Assembly: GCA_963815045.1 (NCBI GenBank)
Contig: CAWFET010000002.1
Location: 62,001 to 126,000, forward strand
DNA from: DASUPK01 sp963815045
GTDB taxonomy: Bacteria; Actinomycetota; Thermoleophilia; Solirubrobacterales; 70-9
Direction: 5' to 3'
DNA length: 64,000 bases
The notes beneath the pieces were generated by a model that was not told where the DNA came from, made no database searches, and saw only the letters and a list, made by a program, of their open reading frames with translations. The position numbers and the translations under genes were made by a program. Below, piece by piece: positions 1 through 9,096 of the stretch (positions are counted from its first letter, which is position 1; every line of letters starts with the position of its first letter).

Positions 1-580
1 TGGCCTCGTCGCCGCGGAACCGGGTCAGCGAGAACTCGGTCTCGACCATGCCCGGAGCGACCTCGCTGACGCGGATCGGCCTGCCGAGCAGCTCCAGGCG
101 GAGCGTGCGGGTCACGGCGTTGGCGGCATGCTTCGCCGCCGTGTAGCCGGCGCCGCCGGGATAGACCTCCACGCCGGCCACCGATCCGATCACGACGATG
201 TGGCCGTCACCGGAGCGCTCCAGCGCAGGAAGGAGGGCCTTCGTGACGCGCATGACGCCCATCACGTTGGTCTCGTACATCTGCCGCCAGTTCTCCTCGT
301 CCGCCTCGGCGACCGGCTCGAGCCCGAGTGCGCCACCGGCGTTGTTGACAAGCGCCGAGACCTCGGGAAGCTCCCGAGCCAGCTCTGCGACGGACTCGGG
401 GTCGGCGACGTCGAGGTGGAGCGCCCGGCCGCCGACCTCGCGCGCAACCGCCTCGCAGCGCTCCACGCGCCGCGCCGCGGCAACGACGTCAAACCCAGCC
501 GAGGCCAGGGCGCGGACAGTCGCTTCCCCGATGCCGCTGCTGGCGCCCGTCACCACTGCTACCCCTCGCCTCTCGCTCAT
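1..580 (-). CDS. SDR family oxidoreductase (3' end outside window)
   Basis: NAD(P)-dependent short-chain dehydrogenase; substrate unknown. The visible 193 residues hold the nucleotide-binding TGASSGIG at residues 11-18, NNAGG at 79-83, Ser133 and the catalytic YTAAK at 146-150. The Rossmann core is therefore intact, and roughly 50 C-terminal residues lie beyond the left edge. The ATG start at 580 has no Shine-Dalgarno sequence, but a TAGCTT hexamer (589-594, minus strand) lies 8 nt upstream, suggesting a leaderless transcript. It is transcribed away from the secreted protein at 679. The family call is firm; the cellular role cannot be told from the sequence. Confidence 0.9.
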   Translation of the reverse strand, partial: MSERRGVAVVTGASSGIGEATVRALASAGFDVVAAARRVERCEAVAREVGGRALHLDVADPESVAELARELPEVSALVNNAGGALGLEPVAEADEENWRQMYETNVMGVMRVTKALLPALERSGDGHIVVIGSVAGVEVYPGGAGYTAAKHAANAVTRTLRLELLGRPIRVSEVAPGMVETEFSLTRFRGDEA

Positions 581-678
581 CGAAACAGAAGCTACCGCGG
601 CGGCACGCACCCCCGTCCTGGTGGTAGGTTCCCGGGAAGGACCAGGGAGGTCCTGACGAATTGAGGAGAGGAGCGGAA

Positions 679-3258
679 TTGCTCGAGGGTCGAGGGAACG
701 ACCGTCGCGGGCTCGTTGGGCTCGCCTTCGTGCTGTGCCTGCTGGTCGCGCTGGCGATCGTGCCCGCATCCCCCTCGATCGCCAAGAAGCACGGCAAGGC
801 GGTCTCCCTCAAGTTCAAGGGCGCCCAGAGCGACAGCACCCTGCTCGTCTCGGGGAGCGTCAAGATCGTCGCCAAGTCGTCGAAGCCTCGCAAGGCGAAG
901 CTCTCGGTGACGTCGTTCCAGGGCGGACCGGCTCTGACCGACGTCAAGCGCGTGAAGATCCCCAAGGGCGGCCGGAAGGTGTCGCTCACCCTCAACGCGA
1001 GCGGTCGAGAGGTCCTCCAGGGTTGCGCGGCGAGTCGCCTGACAGTCACGGCCACCAGCGGAGGCAAGAAGAAGAAGGGGAAGAAGAGCGGCAAGAAGAA
1101 GCCGCTCGGCCGCTCTAGTGCGTCGGTCGCGCAGTCGGTGCCGCAGTGCGCCTCCCTCCGGAACGCCGCGCGCTGCGAGACCATCGCGAGCCCGGGGACG
1201 AACTGCCTGTTCCCCTGGCCCAGCGACCACTACACCGTGGCCGACGGGAGCGAGCCCACGGGCCGGCGGGTCAATCTGAGCCTCGACTCGACGCCCGCCA
1301 ACGTCCACGGTGTCCACATCGATCCCGCCGGCATCAACCAGAGCGATGGCTTCAGTCCCGGTGAGAGCATCGTCACGAGGATTCCCGGGCTCGACAACCC
1401 GACCGCCATCCAGAAGACGGGCGCCGTGCCGCTCACGGACATGGATCAGGCCTTCGCGCCGAACCAGCCGATCGTGCTGATCGACGCCTCCACCGGGCAG
1501 CGTCAGCTGATCTGGTCGGAGCTCGACTCGAACGCCACCAGTCCGGCGAACACCGATCTGATCATCCGGCCCGGCAAGAACCTGATCGAGGGCCACCGCT
1601 ACATCGTCGCGATGCGCGACCTGAAGGATTCCGCGGGCAACGTCATCCCCGCGCCTCCGGGCTTCGCCCTCTATCGCGACGGCGTCACGACCGACGTGCC
1701 CGCCATCGAGAGCCGCCGCGCACACTTCGACGAGATCCTCGGGACCCTCCAGCAGGCGGGCATCCCCAGGGCCAACCTGTACGACGCGTGGGACTTCACC
1801 GTCGCCAGCACCCCGAACATCACCGATCGAATGCTCTCGATCCGCGACCGCGGACTCGCCGACCTGGGCGACACAACCCCGGGCGACGGCAACATGCAGG
1901 GCAACGCATCCCAGTTCACGGTCACTGATGTGAAGACCCTGCGCGAACCGTCTCCGGGGGCGGGTCACGAGGACCTCGCGGTCACGGACCCGTCACATGC
2001 GAGCCAGAATTTCCGCGAGGTCACCGGCACCTACCAGGTGCCCTGCTTCCTGAGCTCAGGGTGCAGCAACGGCAGCGGCGTGTATCAACCGGGCGGTCAT
2101 TTCAATCTCGACTCCAACGGAGATCCGCAGCCGAACGGGACGATGACGGCGCGGTTCACGTGCAACATCCCGCTGTCGGCGGTCACCGAGACCACGCCGG
2201 GCGTCTGGAACATCGATCACCAGGTGCGACCCTCGATGTACGGGCACGGCCTGTTCGGCGACTACACCGAGGTGCACACGACAGACGTCAGGACGCTGGG
2301 CAACGACCACGGGGTGCTGACCTGCGCCACGGACTTCACGGGGATGATGGAGGACGACGTCGGGACGGCGGCCCTGGCGCTGCAGGACCTCTCGAAGTTC
2401 CAGCCCCTCCCCGACGGACTGCAGCAGGGATTCCTCAACTTCATCTACCTGGGTCGGCTCCTGATGTACTCGGATGGCTTCTCGAGCAACGCGGCGTTCC
2501 AGGACAACGGCGGCCAGTCGCTCATCGACCACGGCTCTGGCCTCTACTACTACGGCAACAGCCAGGGCGGAATCGCGGGCGGCGCGCTCACCGCGGTCGA
2601 GCCGGACATCACCCGGACCGTTCTCTACGTGCCGGGCATGAACTACTCGACCCTGCTCACCCGGAGCGTCGACTTCTCCGACTACGCGTCGATCCTCTAC
2701 CCGTCATACCCGAACGAGTCGGACCGGCCGCTCCTGCTGGCAATGATCCAGCTCCTCTGGGACCGCGGCGAGCCCGACGGTTACGCGAACCACATGACCA
2801 GCAACCCGCTGCCGGGTACCCCGGCGCACCACGTGCTGATCGAGATGGCCTATGGAGACCATCAGGTTTCCAACGTCACGACCGCGGTCGAGGCCAGGAC
2901 CATCGGCGCGCCCCTTCGCTACCCGACGCTCGACCCGGGACGGACTCCGGGGTTCGTCAACTTCTTCCCGGACATCCCGGCCCTTGGCGCCATCCCGGGG
3001 CCCGCCGAAGACGGCAACGGGTTCTTCGCCTGGGACATCGGGCCGAAGCGCGCCGGCGGGACGCTCGGCACCGACCCGGCGCCGATCACGAATACCGCAC
3101 CGGACGATTCCTTCGGGGTCGACCCGCATGACACGGTGATCCGGCAGACGCCGGAGGTCCGCGCCCAGATCGCCGACTTCCTCAATCTGAACGGCACGAT
3201 CACCGATCCCTGCGGCCCCAACCCGTGCTACGCGGCGGGTTGGACCGGCCCACCCTGA
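679..3258 (+). CDS. large secreted alpha/beta-hydrolase-like protein
   Basis: Predicted exported protein of 859 residues. A hydrophobic signal segment covers about residues 10-32. A basic beta-type region follows, with a run of Lys/Gly near residues 130-145, and then a long extracellular domain with several cysteines. The motif GNSQGG (nucleophile-elbow type G-x-S-x-G, Ser at about residue 628) followed by a hydrophobic strand suggests a lipase/esterase-like alpha/beta hydrolase. The general layout recalls large bacterial lipases with an N-terminal accessory domain. The TTG at 679 is chosen because a purine-rich GAGGAGAGGAG (663-673) sits 5 nt upstream; an in-frame TTG at 661 is poorer. Substrate unknown, and the catalytic Asp/His were not placed. 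Confidence 0.75.
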   Translation: MLEGRGNDRRGLVGLAFVLCLLVALAIVPASPSIAKKHGKAVSLKFKGAQSDSTLLVSGSVKIVAKSSKPRKAKLSVTSFQGGPALTDVKRVKIPKGGRKVSLTLNASGREVLQGCAASRLTVTATSGGKKKKGKKSGKKKPLGRSSASVAQSVPQCASLRNAARCETIASPGTNCLFPWPSDHYTVADGSEPTGRRVNLSLDSTPANVHGVHIDPAGINQSDGFSPGESIVTRIPGLDNPTAIQKTGAVPLTDMDQAFAPNQPIVLIDASTGQRQLIWSELDSNATSPANTDLIIRPGKNLIEGHRYIVAMRDLKDSAGNVIPAPPGFALYRDGVTTDVPAIESRRAHFDEILGTLQQAGIPRANLYDAWDFTVASTPNITDRMLSIRDRGLADLGDTTPGDGNMQGNASQFTVTDVKTLREPSPGAGHEDLAVTDPSHASQNFREVTGTYQVPCFLSSGCSNGSGVYQPGGHFNLDSNGDPQPNGTMTARFTCNIPLSAVTETTPGVWNIDHQVRPSMYGHGLFGDYTEVHTTDVRTLGNDHGVLTCATDFTGMMEDDVGTAALALQDLSKFQPLPDGLQQGFLNFIYLGRLLMYSDGFSSNAAFQDNGGQSLIDHGSGLYYYGNSQGGIAGGALTAVEPDITRTVLYVPGMNYSTLLTRSVDFSDYASILYPSYPNESDRPLLLAMIQLLWDRGEPDGYANHMTSNPLPGTPAHHVLIEMAYGDHQVSNVTTAVEARTIGAPLRYPTLDPGRTPGFVNFFPDIPALGAIPGPAEDGNGFFAWDIGPKRAGGTLGTDPAPITNTAPDDSFGVDPHDTVIRQTPEVRAQIADFLNLNGTITDPCGPNPCYAAGWTGPP

Positions 3259-3267
3259 TCCGGGGCC

Positions 3268-4248
3268 TCAGCCTGCAGGGTCGGCGATTGCGGCAGCGGC
3301 GTCGCTGATCGCCTCGAGCGACCCGGCCTCGCTGACGGAGGCGATGCCTCTCCGGTCGGCCGTCGCCGCATCCACGGCGCTTGAACCGGCGATCACGTGC
3401 ACGGAACGGCGAGCCTCTCTGCCTCTCCTCGCGACCTGACCGACGAGCTTCCCCTCGAAGCTCTGCTCGTCGAAGCGGCCCTCGCCGGTGATCACGGCGT
3501 CCGCGTCCTCCAGGCGCCCATCGAAGCCGATCACCCCGAGCACGAACGCCGCCCCGGGGACCAGGCGGGCGCCGAAGACGGCCCAGAGCCCGCCGGAGAG
3601 GCCGCCGGCTGCTCCGGTCATCGCGTGTCCGCGCGGATCTCGCGGGAGCGTGCCCGCGAGGGCGATCAGGCGCGAGCTGAGCTGAGCGACCTGCTCCGGC
3701 GAGGCGCCCTTCTGCGCCGCGAACTCCTCGGCGGAGCGCTCGAACGGCACCGACGTGTCGCAGAGGACCTCCAGAGTCGCCTCAAAGGAGCCGCCGCTCT
3801 CCTGGAGGGCCTCGATCGCCCCGCGCCCCCCGTCCACCGTCGCGGTCCCCCCCGCGGCGACCAGGACGCGGCGGGCGCCGGACTCCACCGCCGCGGCGAT
3901 CAGCTCGCCCGTGCCGGCGCTGCTCGCCTTCTCCGGGTCCAGCCTCGACTCTGGGACGAGGCCGAGGCCGGATGCGGCCGCCGCCTCGACGATCGCCGTC
4001 GAGCCGTCGCGGAGCAGCGCGTACCGCGCCTCGATCGGATCACCGAGCGGGTCATGTGCCTGCGCGGTTCGCCATTCGCCGTCCATCGCGTCGAGCAGGA
4101 CCTCGGCCGTGCCCTCTCCGCCGTCAGCGGCGGGGGAGAGCTCGGCCCGGGCACCGGCCTGCTCGACACCGCGGCCGATCGCCTCGGCGACCTGCTTCGC
4201 GCTCAGGGTCCCCTTGAACGAGTCCGGTGCGACTAGAAAGGTCGCCAA
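3268..4248 (-). CDS. glycerate kinase (GlxK/GarK family)
   Basis: Phosphorylates D-glycerate using ATP, feeding glycerate into lower glycolysis. Family signatures visible are the N-terminal APDSFKGTLSA (residues 7-17), the central GGTATVDGGRG and the C-terminal TGEGRFDEQS. At 326 residues it is somewhat shorter than typical members (about 370-380) but has both ends. The start is TTG at 4248. It lies 12 nt downstream of the acyl-CoA synthetase on the same strand, so the two are probably co-transcribed. Confidence in the family is high; which carbon is phosphorylated is not decided by the sequence. Confidence 0.88.
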   Translation of the reverse strand: MATFLVAPDSFKGTLSAKQVAEAIGRGVEQAGARAELSPAADGGEGTAEVLLDAMDGEWRTAQAHDPLGDPIEARYALLRDGSTAIVEAAAASGLGLVPESRLDPEKASSAGTGELIAAAVESGARRVLVAAGGTATVDGGRGAIEALQESGGSFEATLEVLCDTSVPFERSAEEFAAQKGASPEQVAQLSSRLIALAGTLPRDPRGHAMTGAAGGLSGGLWAVFGARLVPGAAFVLGVIGFDGRLEDADAVITGEGRFDEQSFEGKLVGQVARRGREARRSVHVIAGSSAVDAATADRRGIASVSEAGSLEAISDAAAAIADPAG

Positions 4249-4260
4249 GCTCAGAGCCGA

Positions 4261-6078
4261 CTACCCGTAAAGGGACTCGACGTCCTTCTCGAACTTGTCC
4301 GCCACGACGTTGCGCTTCACCTTCATCGTCGGCGTCAGCTCGCCCGTCTCCTGCGAGAGGTCGTGGGGCAGGATCTCGAACTTCTTCACCTGCTCGACCC
4401 GGGCGAACTTCTCGTTGATCTGGTCGATGTGCTTCTGGATGATCGACCGCATCTCATCGTTGTTGCGGAGCTCGGCCGGATCGGTGGGCCAGCCCTTCTC
4501 CTCACAGAGCTTGGCGCACTCCTCCATGTCGAGCGTGATCAGGGCGACCAGATAGGGCCTGCGGTCGCCGATCACCACGCACTGGGAGACGTAGGGGCTC
4601 TGCTTGATCTCCGCCTCCAGGTTCGCCGGCGTGATGTTCTTGCCGCCCGCGGTGATGATGATGTCCTTCTTGCGGCCGGTGATCGAGAGGTAGCCATCGG
4701 CGTCGAGCTCGCCGATGTCGCCCGTGTGGAGCCACCCGTCCGTGATGGTCTCCCTGGTGGCCTCCTCGTTCTTGTAATAGCCCTGGAAGACGTTGGGCCC
4801 GCGAACCAGGATCTCGCCGTCGTCGGCGATCCTGATCTCGCAGCCCGCGAACGCGCGGCCCACCTTGCCGAACTTGAAGGCGTCGGGCCGGGCCACGGTG
4901 GCCGCGGTCGAGGTCTCGGTCATCCCCCAGCCCTCGAGGACGAGGATTCCGGCCGCGTCGAAGAAGCGCAGGATCTCGGGGTTGATCGGCGCGGCGCCGG
5001 TCACGCAGTTCTTGATGTTGCCGCCGAACAGAGCCCTGATCTTGGAGAGCACCTGCTTGTCGGCGAAGTCGTACTGCTTCTGGAGGAGCCAGCCGAGCGG
5101 CTTTCCGGCGCGCTCGCGCTCCCTGACCTTCTTGCCGACCCCGATCGCCCAGTTGAAGACGAGCTTCTTGATGCCGCCGGTCTTCTCGATCTCGCCGGTT
5201 GCGGCGGTGTAGATCTTCTCGAAGATCCTCGGCACTGACGGGAAGTAGTCGGGCTTCACCTCGGTGAGGTTCGGGATGATCTTCAGCGGGTCGCGTTCCC
5301 AGTACGCGATGTTCCCGCCCAGGTCGAAGCTCAGGAACTGGATCAGCAGGGCGAACGAATGGGCCAGCGGCAGGAAGAGGTAGGTGGTCGTGTCGCTGTC
5401 GAGGACGCTCTCGTCGAGCGCCATGGTGACCATCGAGCGGTAGTTGCCGTGGGAGATCACGCAGCCCTTCGGGGGCCCGGTGGTGCCCGAGGTGTAGATG
5501 AAGGTGCAGATGTCGTCCGGGGTCACTGACTGCCAGCGCTGCTCCCACTCGGAGTCCGAGCGGCTCGATCCGGCCTCGACCAGCTCCTGCATCGAAACCG
5601 CGTCGCCCCCCGAGCCCTCCATGCGGATCACGTGCTCGAGCTTCGGCACCCGGTCACGAACCTCGTCGATCTTGGCGAGCTGCTCGTCGTCCTCGACGAT
5701 CACCGCCTTGGCGTCGGAGTTCTCGAGGACGTACTGGCATTCGTCGGGCGAGTTCGTCTGGTAGATCGGAACCACCGTCGCGCCGACGCTGAGCGCCGCG
5801 AAGTCGAAGTAGGTCCACTCGGGGCGGGTGTTGGCGAGGATCGAGACCTTGTCGCCCTTCTCGATCCCGAGCTCGATCAGGCCGAGGGCGAGCTGGCGGA
5901 CGATCTCGCCCACCTCTCCGTAGGTCTTGGAGACCCACTGTCCGGACTCGTCCTTGTAGGTGACGGCCTGGAGGTCGCCGTGTCGCTGCGCGGCGAGCGG
6001 TGCGAGATCCGCGATCGTCTTGCTCTGCGTGCTGGACTCCGCGGCACTGCCGCCGGCCGCGATCGTTGCGCTCTCCAT
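4261..6078 (-). CDS. long-chain acyl-CoA synthetase (AMP-dependent, FadD15-like)
   Basis: Activates fatty acids to acyl-CoA via acyl-adenylate. The 605-residue protein carries the ATP/AMP signature YTSGTTGPPKG, the GWGMTETS motif, the GWLHTGDIG motif and the C-terminal TGRKKDIIITAGGKNITP hinge, all in the expected order, so it should be catalytically complete. An open frame continues upstream to 6219 but would overlap the small gene at 6128-6304. ATG 6078 is preferred because a minus-strand TAGACT (6086-6091) lies 7 nt upstream, fitting a leaderless start. Glycerate kinase follows in the same direction. Likely role: fatty-acid activation for beta-oxidation or lipid synthesis. Confidence 0.92.
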   Translation of the reverse strand: MESATIAAGGSAAESSTQSKTIADLAPLAAQRHGDLQAVTYKDESGQWVSKTYGEVGEIVRQLALGLIELGIEKGDKVSILANTRPEWTYFDFAALSVGATVVPIYQTNSPDECQYVLENSDAKAVIVEDDEQLAKIDEVRDRVPKLEHVIRMEGSGGDAVSMQELVEAGSSRSDSEWEQRWQSVTPDDICTFIYTSGTTGPPKGCVISHGNYRSMVTMALDESVLDSDTTTYLFLPLAHSFALLIQFLSFDLGGNIAYWERDPLKIIPNLTEVKPDYFPSVPRIFEKIYTAATGEIEKTGGIKKLVFNWAIGVGKKVRERERAGKPLGWLLQKQYDFADKQVLSKIRALFGGNIKNCVTGAAPINPEILRFFDAAGILVLEGWGMTETSTAATVARPDAFKFGKVGRAFAGCEIRIADDGEILVRGPNVFQGYYKNEEATRETITDGWLHTGDIGELDADGYLSITGRKKDIIITAGGKNITPANLEAEIKQSPYVSQCVVIGDRRPYLVALITLDMEECAKLCEEKGWPTDPAELRNNDEMRSIIQKHIDQINEKFARVEQVKKFEILPHDLSQETGELTPTMKVKRNVVADKFEKDVESLYG

Positions 6079-6127
6079 GAAGAAGAGTCTATTAGGCGGC
6101 TGGCTGAGCAGCCAGCCCGGCAGCCGC

Positions 6128-6304
6128 TTAGGCGGTCGCCTGGCTCTTCTGGGTCTGGAACGCCCGCAGGGAGGATTCGAAGAGGGTCTTGTCGATGCGG
6201 CCCTTGAGGACCGGAACATTCATCTCGACGCACTTCGTGAGCACATCGCGCCGCTTCATGTGCATCTCCTCGGCAAGCTCGGTGGGCGTCAGGTGAACGG
6301 ACAT
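6128..6304 (-). CDS. 58-residue protein resembling the IF-2 N-terminal domain
   Basis: Small protein. Residues about 5-50 (around TELAEEMHMKRRDVLTKC and VPVLKGRIDKTLFESSL) have the spacing of the IF2-N helical domain found at the N terminus of translation initiation factor 2, but nothing else is attached. ATG 6304 is chosen for its strong upstream purine tract GGAGAGGAG (minus strand, about 8 nt away). It has its own promoter and precedes the acyl-CoA synthetase on the same strand. Function unknown; RNA, ribosome or DNA binding is a guess from the fold resemblance. Confidence 0.65.
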   Translation of the reverse strand: MSVHLTPTELAEEMHMKRRDVLTKCVEMNVPVLKGRIDKTLFESSLRAFQTQKSQATA

Positions 6305-6350
6305 ATAAGCCACTCCTCTCCTCGTGAACGCCGTGTCAAAGCCTGAATGC

Positions 6351-6379
6351 ATATATATCGACTCATGCCGACGTGTCAA
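6351..6379 (-). promoter_or_regulatory. sigma-70-type promoter for the IF2-N-like gene
   Basis: On the minus strand TTGACA (6379-6374) is followed after 16 nt by TATATA (6357-6352). Both are near-perfect -35/-10 hexamers, with the only AT-rich stretch for kilobases around. It points at the small gene starting at 6304 and is one of the clearest consensus promoters in the window. Confidence 0.7.
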
Positions 6380-6406
6380 CTATTTCTCCGCAATTAGCTG
6401 GGATTT

Positions 6407-7189
6407 CTAGACCGGATTCGGCACATCGACGAACTCGTGCGCGATCGAGAAGCGCTCGGCCACGAGCTCCCCGAGCCGCCGGATCCCGAAGGTCTCGGTC
6501 GCGTAGTGCCCACCCGCCAGGAAGTGGACGCCGTACTCGCGCGCCTCTCCCATCACCGGCTCGCTCGGCTCCCCGGTGACCAGCGCGTCGAGGCCCATCG
6601 GGCCGGCCTCGTGCAGGGCGAATCCACCGGCTCCGGTCACGATCCCGACTGCGGAGATCCGCTCGGGCCCGGCATCGAAGACCAGCGGCTCCCGGCCGAC
6701 GGCCGCAGCCAGGCGGCGGCTCAGTTCGCCTACCTCGATCGGCTCGGCCGCGCGGCCGATCAATCCGACCGCCGAGCCCTTGGCCTCGCCGAAGGGCCGC
6801 TCGTCCGGCTCGAGCCCGAGCGCGTCGCGGAGCAGGGCGTTGTTGCCGATCTCGGGATGGGCGTCGAGGGGCAGGTGGTATGCGGCGAGTGAGCAGTCGG
6901 CACACAGGAGCGCCCGCAATCTCGACGCCATCGGCACCGACAGGGGGGAGACCCCCTCGCCCCAGAGCAGGCCGTGATGGGTGAGCACCAGCTGTCCGCC
7001 CGATTCGATTCCCTGCTCGAGGGTCTCCAGGTTCGCGGACACGCCCGTTGCTATCCGGCTCACCTCCGAGGCGCCCGGAACCTGCAGGCCGTTGGGCCCG
7101 TAGTCCTCGAACGAGCCGGCGTCGAGGAGGTCGTCGCAGTAAGCGAGGATCTCGTCGCGGGTGGCCACCGATCGCAGCGTAACTACCAT
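6407..7189 (-). CDS. Nif3-like dinuclear metal centre protein
   Basis: Member of the NIF3/YbgI (GTP cyclohydrolase 1 type 2-like) family of 260 residues. The family metal-site motifs are visible: LTHHGLLWG near residue 70 and GGHYATE near the C terminus, with AAYHLPLDAHPEIGNN between them. Its biochemical role is not settled for the family. ATG 7189 is used, only 6 nt from the divergent start at 7196, so both mRNAs must have almost no leader. A longer frame upstream reads through the divergent gene and was not used. Confidence 0.85.
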   Translation of the reverse strand: MVVTLRSVATRDEILAYCDDLLDAGSFEDYGPNGLQVPGASEVSRIATGVSANLETLEQGIESGGQLVLTHHGLLWGEGVSPLSVPMASRLRALLCADCSLAAYHLPLDAHPEIGNNALLRDALGLEPDERPFGEAKGSAVGLIGRAAEPIEVGELSRRLAAAVGREPLVFDAGPERISAVGIVTGAGGFALHEAGPMGLDALVTGEPSEPVMGEAREYGVHFLAGGHYATETFGIRRLGELVAERFSIAHEFVDVPNPV

Positions 7190-7195
7190 TCCGCC

Positions 7196-7456
7196 ATGAA
7201 TCCGGGCGAGCAATCCGTGACGCCGGGGACGGATCCCTTCATCCAGTCCCTGATGGAGACCGATCTCTATTCGATCGGCGCCTACTTCTGCGACCAGCAT
7301 CCGGAGCTGGTCGACGAGGTGGTTGAGCGCAGCGAGGCGATCGAAAGCCGCGGGCTGGAGGTCTGGTCGGCGCAGACCGAGACCCCTGTCGAGGAGTGCT
7401 TCCGCACCCTCCTGACCGGGTTGGCCGTCCGTTACTACAAGGCCGTCGCCGGATGA
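7196..7456 (+). CDS. hypothetical 86-residue protein
   Basis: Not recognised. Acidic, soluble, probably helical, with one Cys in YFCDQHPE and a second in VEECFRT. It starts at ATG 7196 with TACCAT (7184-7189) 6 nt upstream, consistent with leaderless expression. That hexamer overlaps the start codon of the divergent Nif3-like gene. It ends in an ATGA overlap with the DsbA-like gene, so the two are translationally coupled. Confidence 0.7.
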   Translation: MNPGEQSVTPGTDPFIQSLMETDLYSIGAYFCDQHPELVDEVVERSEAIESRGLEVWSAQTETPVEECFRTLLTGLAVRYYKAVAG

Positions 7457-8166
7457 GCGAAGAGGCACCGCGAAGGCGCCCGCGAGTCGTCGGGCTGATC
7501 GTGCTGGCCATCGTGATCGGGCTGATCGGCTTCGCGATCGTGAGCATCGCCATCGGGACGGGGACCGAGGAGGGGGGTGACATCCAGATCACCGGGGCCG
7601 CCGAGGTGCAGAGCCTGCTGGGCGGGATCCAGGAGGACGGTCCGAGGCTGGGGAACCCCGATGCGCCGGTGACCGTCCAGGTGTTCAACGACCTCCAGTG
7701 CGACCCCTGCTCCGACTGGAACCGCGACGTGGTCGTCCCCCTGATCAGCGGGCCCGTTCGCGACGGCGACGTCCAGCTCATCTACCACAACTTCCCCATG
7801 ACGGAGTCCGGGTTCTTCCTCGGCGCGTATGGCGCTGCCGCCGCCGCGAAGCAGGATTACGAGTGGCAGTTCGTGGAGCTCTTCTTCCGTAATCAGGAGG
7901 AGGCCAAGAAGCGCGGCGCCGACCAGGATTTCCTCAACAACGTCGCGCGCGGCGTCGGCATCTCCAGCTTCAACGTCGAGCAGTGGCAGCGCGACATGAA
8001 CGCAAACGACATCACCTCGACGCTCCAGGCCGACGAGCAGATCACGGCGGAGCGCAAGCTGCCCGTGGGGCCGGCCGTCGTCGTCGGAGGCCCGAACGGC
8101 ACTCGGCAGCTCACCCAGTCCCCGTCGCTCGCAGAAGTTCAGGCGGCGATCGCCGCGGTGCGGTGA
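7453..8166 (+). CDS. membrane-anchored DsbA-like thiol:disulfide oxidoreductase
   Basis: Predicted extracytoplasmic thioredoxin-fold oxidoreductase of 237 residues. A positively charged N terminus precedes one transmembrane helix (about residues 12-34). The active-site CDPC lies at 83-86, within a VFNDLQCDPC context typical of the Thioredoxin_4/DsbA group. A cis-Pro loop (PVGPAVVVGG) is present near the C terminus. It probably forms or reshuffles disulfides in exported proteins; the Cys-containing secreted proteins just downstream are plausible clients. Translation is coupled to the upstream 86-residue gene by an ATGA overlap. Confidence 0.87.
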   Translation: MSEEAPRRRPRVVGLIVLAIVIGLIGFAIVSIAIGTGTEEGGDIQITGAAEVQSLLGGIQEDGPRLGNPDAPVTVQVFNDLQCDPCSDWNRDVVVPLISGPVRDGDVQLIYHNFPMTESGFFLGAYGAAAAAKQDYEWQFVELFFRNQEEAKKRGADQDFLNNVARGVGISSFNVEQWQRDMNANDITSTLQADEQITAERKLPVGPAVVVGGPNGTRQLTQSPSLAEVQAAIAAVR

Positions 8167-8183
8167 CGCGGGAGGTACGAATC

Positions 8184-9074
8184 GTGAACAGGATTGTTCT
8201 AAGCAGCATGTTCTCCGTCCACAGGCGATCCGGCGCCCTGTTGAGCGCCCTTGCGCTCGGGCTCGGCATGGCGGCTTTCGCCTCGCCGGCCGGAGCCGCG
8301 GTCGGCTTCGGGCAGCTGCCCGTCGACCCTCCGCCGCCCGACTGCACCACCCCCGGGCTGGACTATCTCCAGCCGAGCGTCACGGGCGGGAACCTCTACG
8401 TGGCGAGGGAGGCGGGGACCATCACCTCCTGGAGCACGAACTCGTCCGCTTCGGGGGCGACCTACGTGGTCAAGATCTTCCGCCGCACGACGGATCCGGA
8501 TTCCTTCCAGGTTGTGGCTCACGCGCCGCCGCACGTGCTCACCACCGGCATCAACACGGTCCCCGTCAGCCTGCCGGTCCGCTCCGGGGACATGCTGGGG
8601 GTCAACGAGAGCGGCCCAGCCAACTCGTGCACGTTCAGCCAGCCGGGCGACAACGTCCTCAATCGCGCCGGCGACCTCGACGACGGGAGCTCCGGGCTCT
8701 TCACGCCGCAGAACGACGTCCGGCTCAACCTGGCGGCCGTGCTCGTGCCGGACAACGGCTTCACGATCGGTTCGATCACCAGGGATCGCAAGAGGGGAAC
8801 GGCCACCTTCACCGTGACCACGACGAATGCCGGCACCGTCACGGCTTCCGGGAACGGGATGAAGAAGCGCGGTTCCAAGACCCTCGCCGTGGCCGGCCCG
8901 GTCACGTTCTCCGTCGCGACGGTGGGGAAGACCAGGCACAAGCTGCTGCGCCGGGGGAAGATCGCCCTCACGGTCAATGTCAACTTCTTCCCGCCGGGCG
9001 GCGATCCATCGACCCAGGCGCTCACCCTGAAGCTGAGACGCAAGAAGCCGCCGGCCCCCAGCCAGTCGCCGTGA
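8184..9074 (+). CDS. secreted protein with basic C-terminal beta module (paralogue of the gene at 12018)
   Basis: Exported protein of 296 residues. The GTG start at 8184 follows GGAGGT (8171-8176) by 7 nt. A signal peptide covers about residues 1-35 with an AGA-type cleavage region. The next about 150 residues contain TITSWS, VKIFRRTTDPDSFQVVAHA and SGDMLGVN. The C-terminal about 90 residues form a KRGTATFTV...LRRGKIALTVNV...KLRRKK module. The whole layout matches the gene at 12018, so the two are paralogues. No catalytic motif is seen. It may be a surface or matrix protein; function unknown. Confidence 0.75.
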   Translation: MNRIVLSSMFSVHRRSGALLSALALGLGMAAFASPAGAAVGFGQLPVDPPPPDCTTPGLDYLQPSVTGGNLYVAREAGTITSWSTNSSASGATYVVKIFRRTTDPDSFQVVAHAPPHVLTTGINTVPVSLPVRSGDMLGVNESGPANSCTFSQPGDNVLNRAGDLDDGSSGLFTPQNDVRLNLAAVLVPDNGFTIGSITRDRKRGTATFTVTTTNAGTVTASGNGMKKRGSKTLAVAGPVTFSVATVGKTRHKLLRRGKIALTVNVNFFPPGGDPSTQALTLKLRRKKPPAPSQSP

Positions 9075-9096
9075 TCGCCTCTACACTCGGCTGCCG

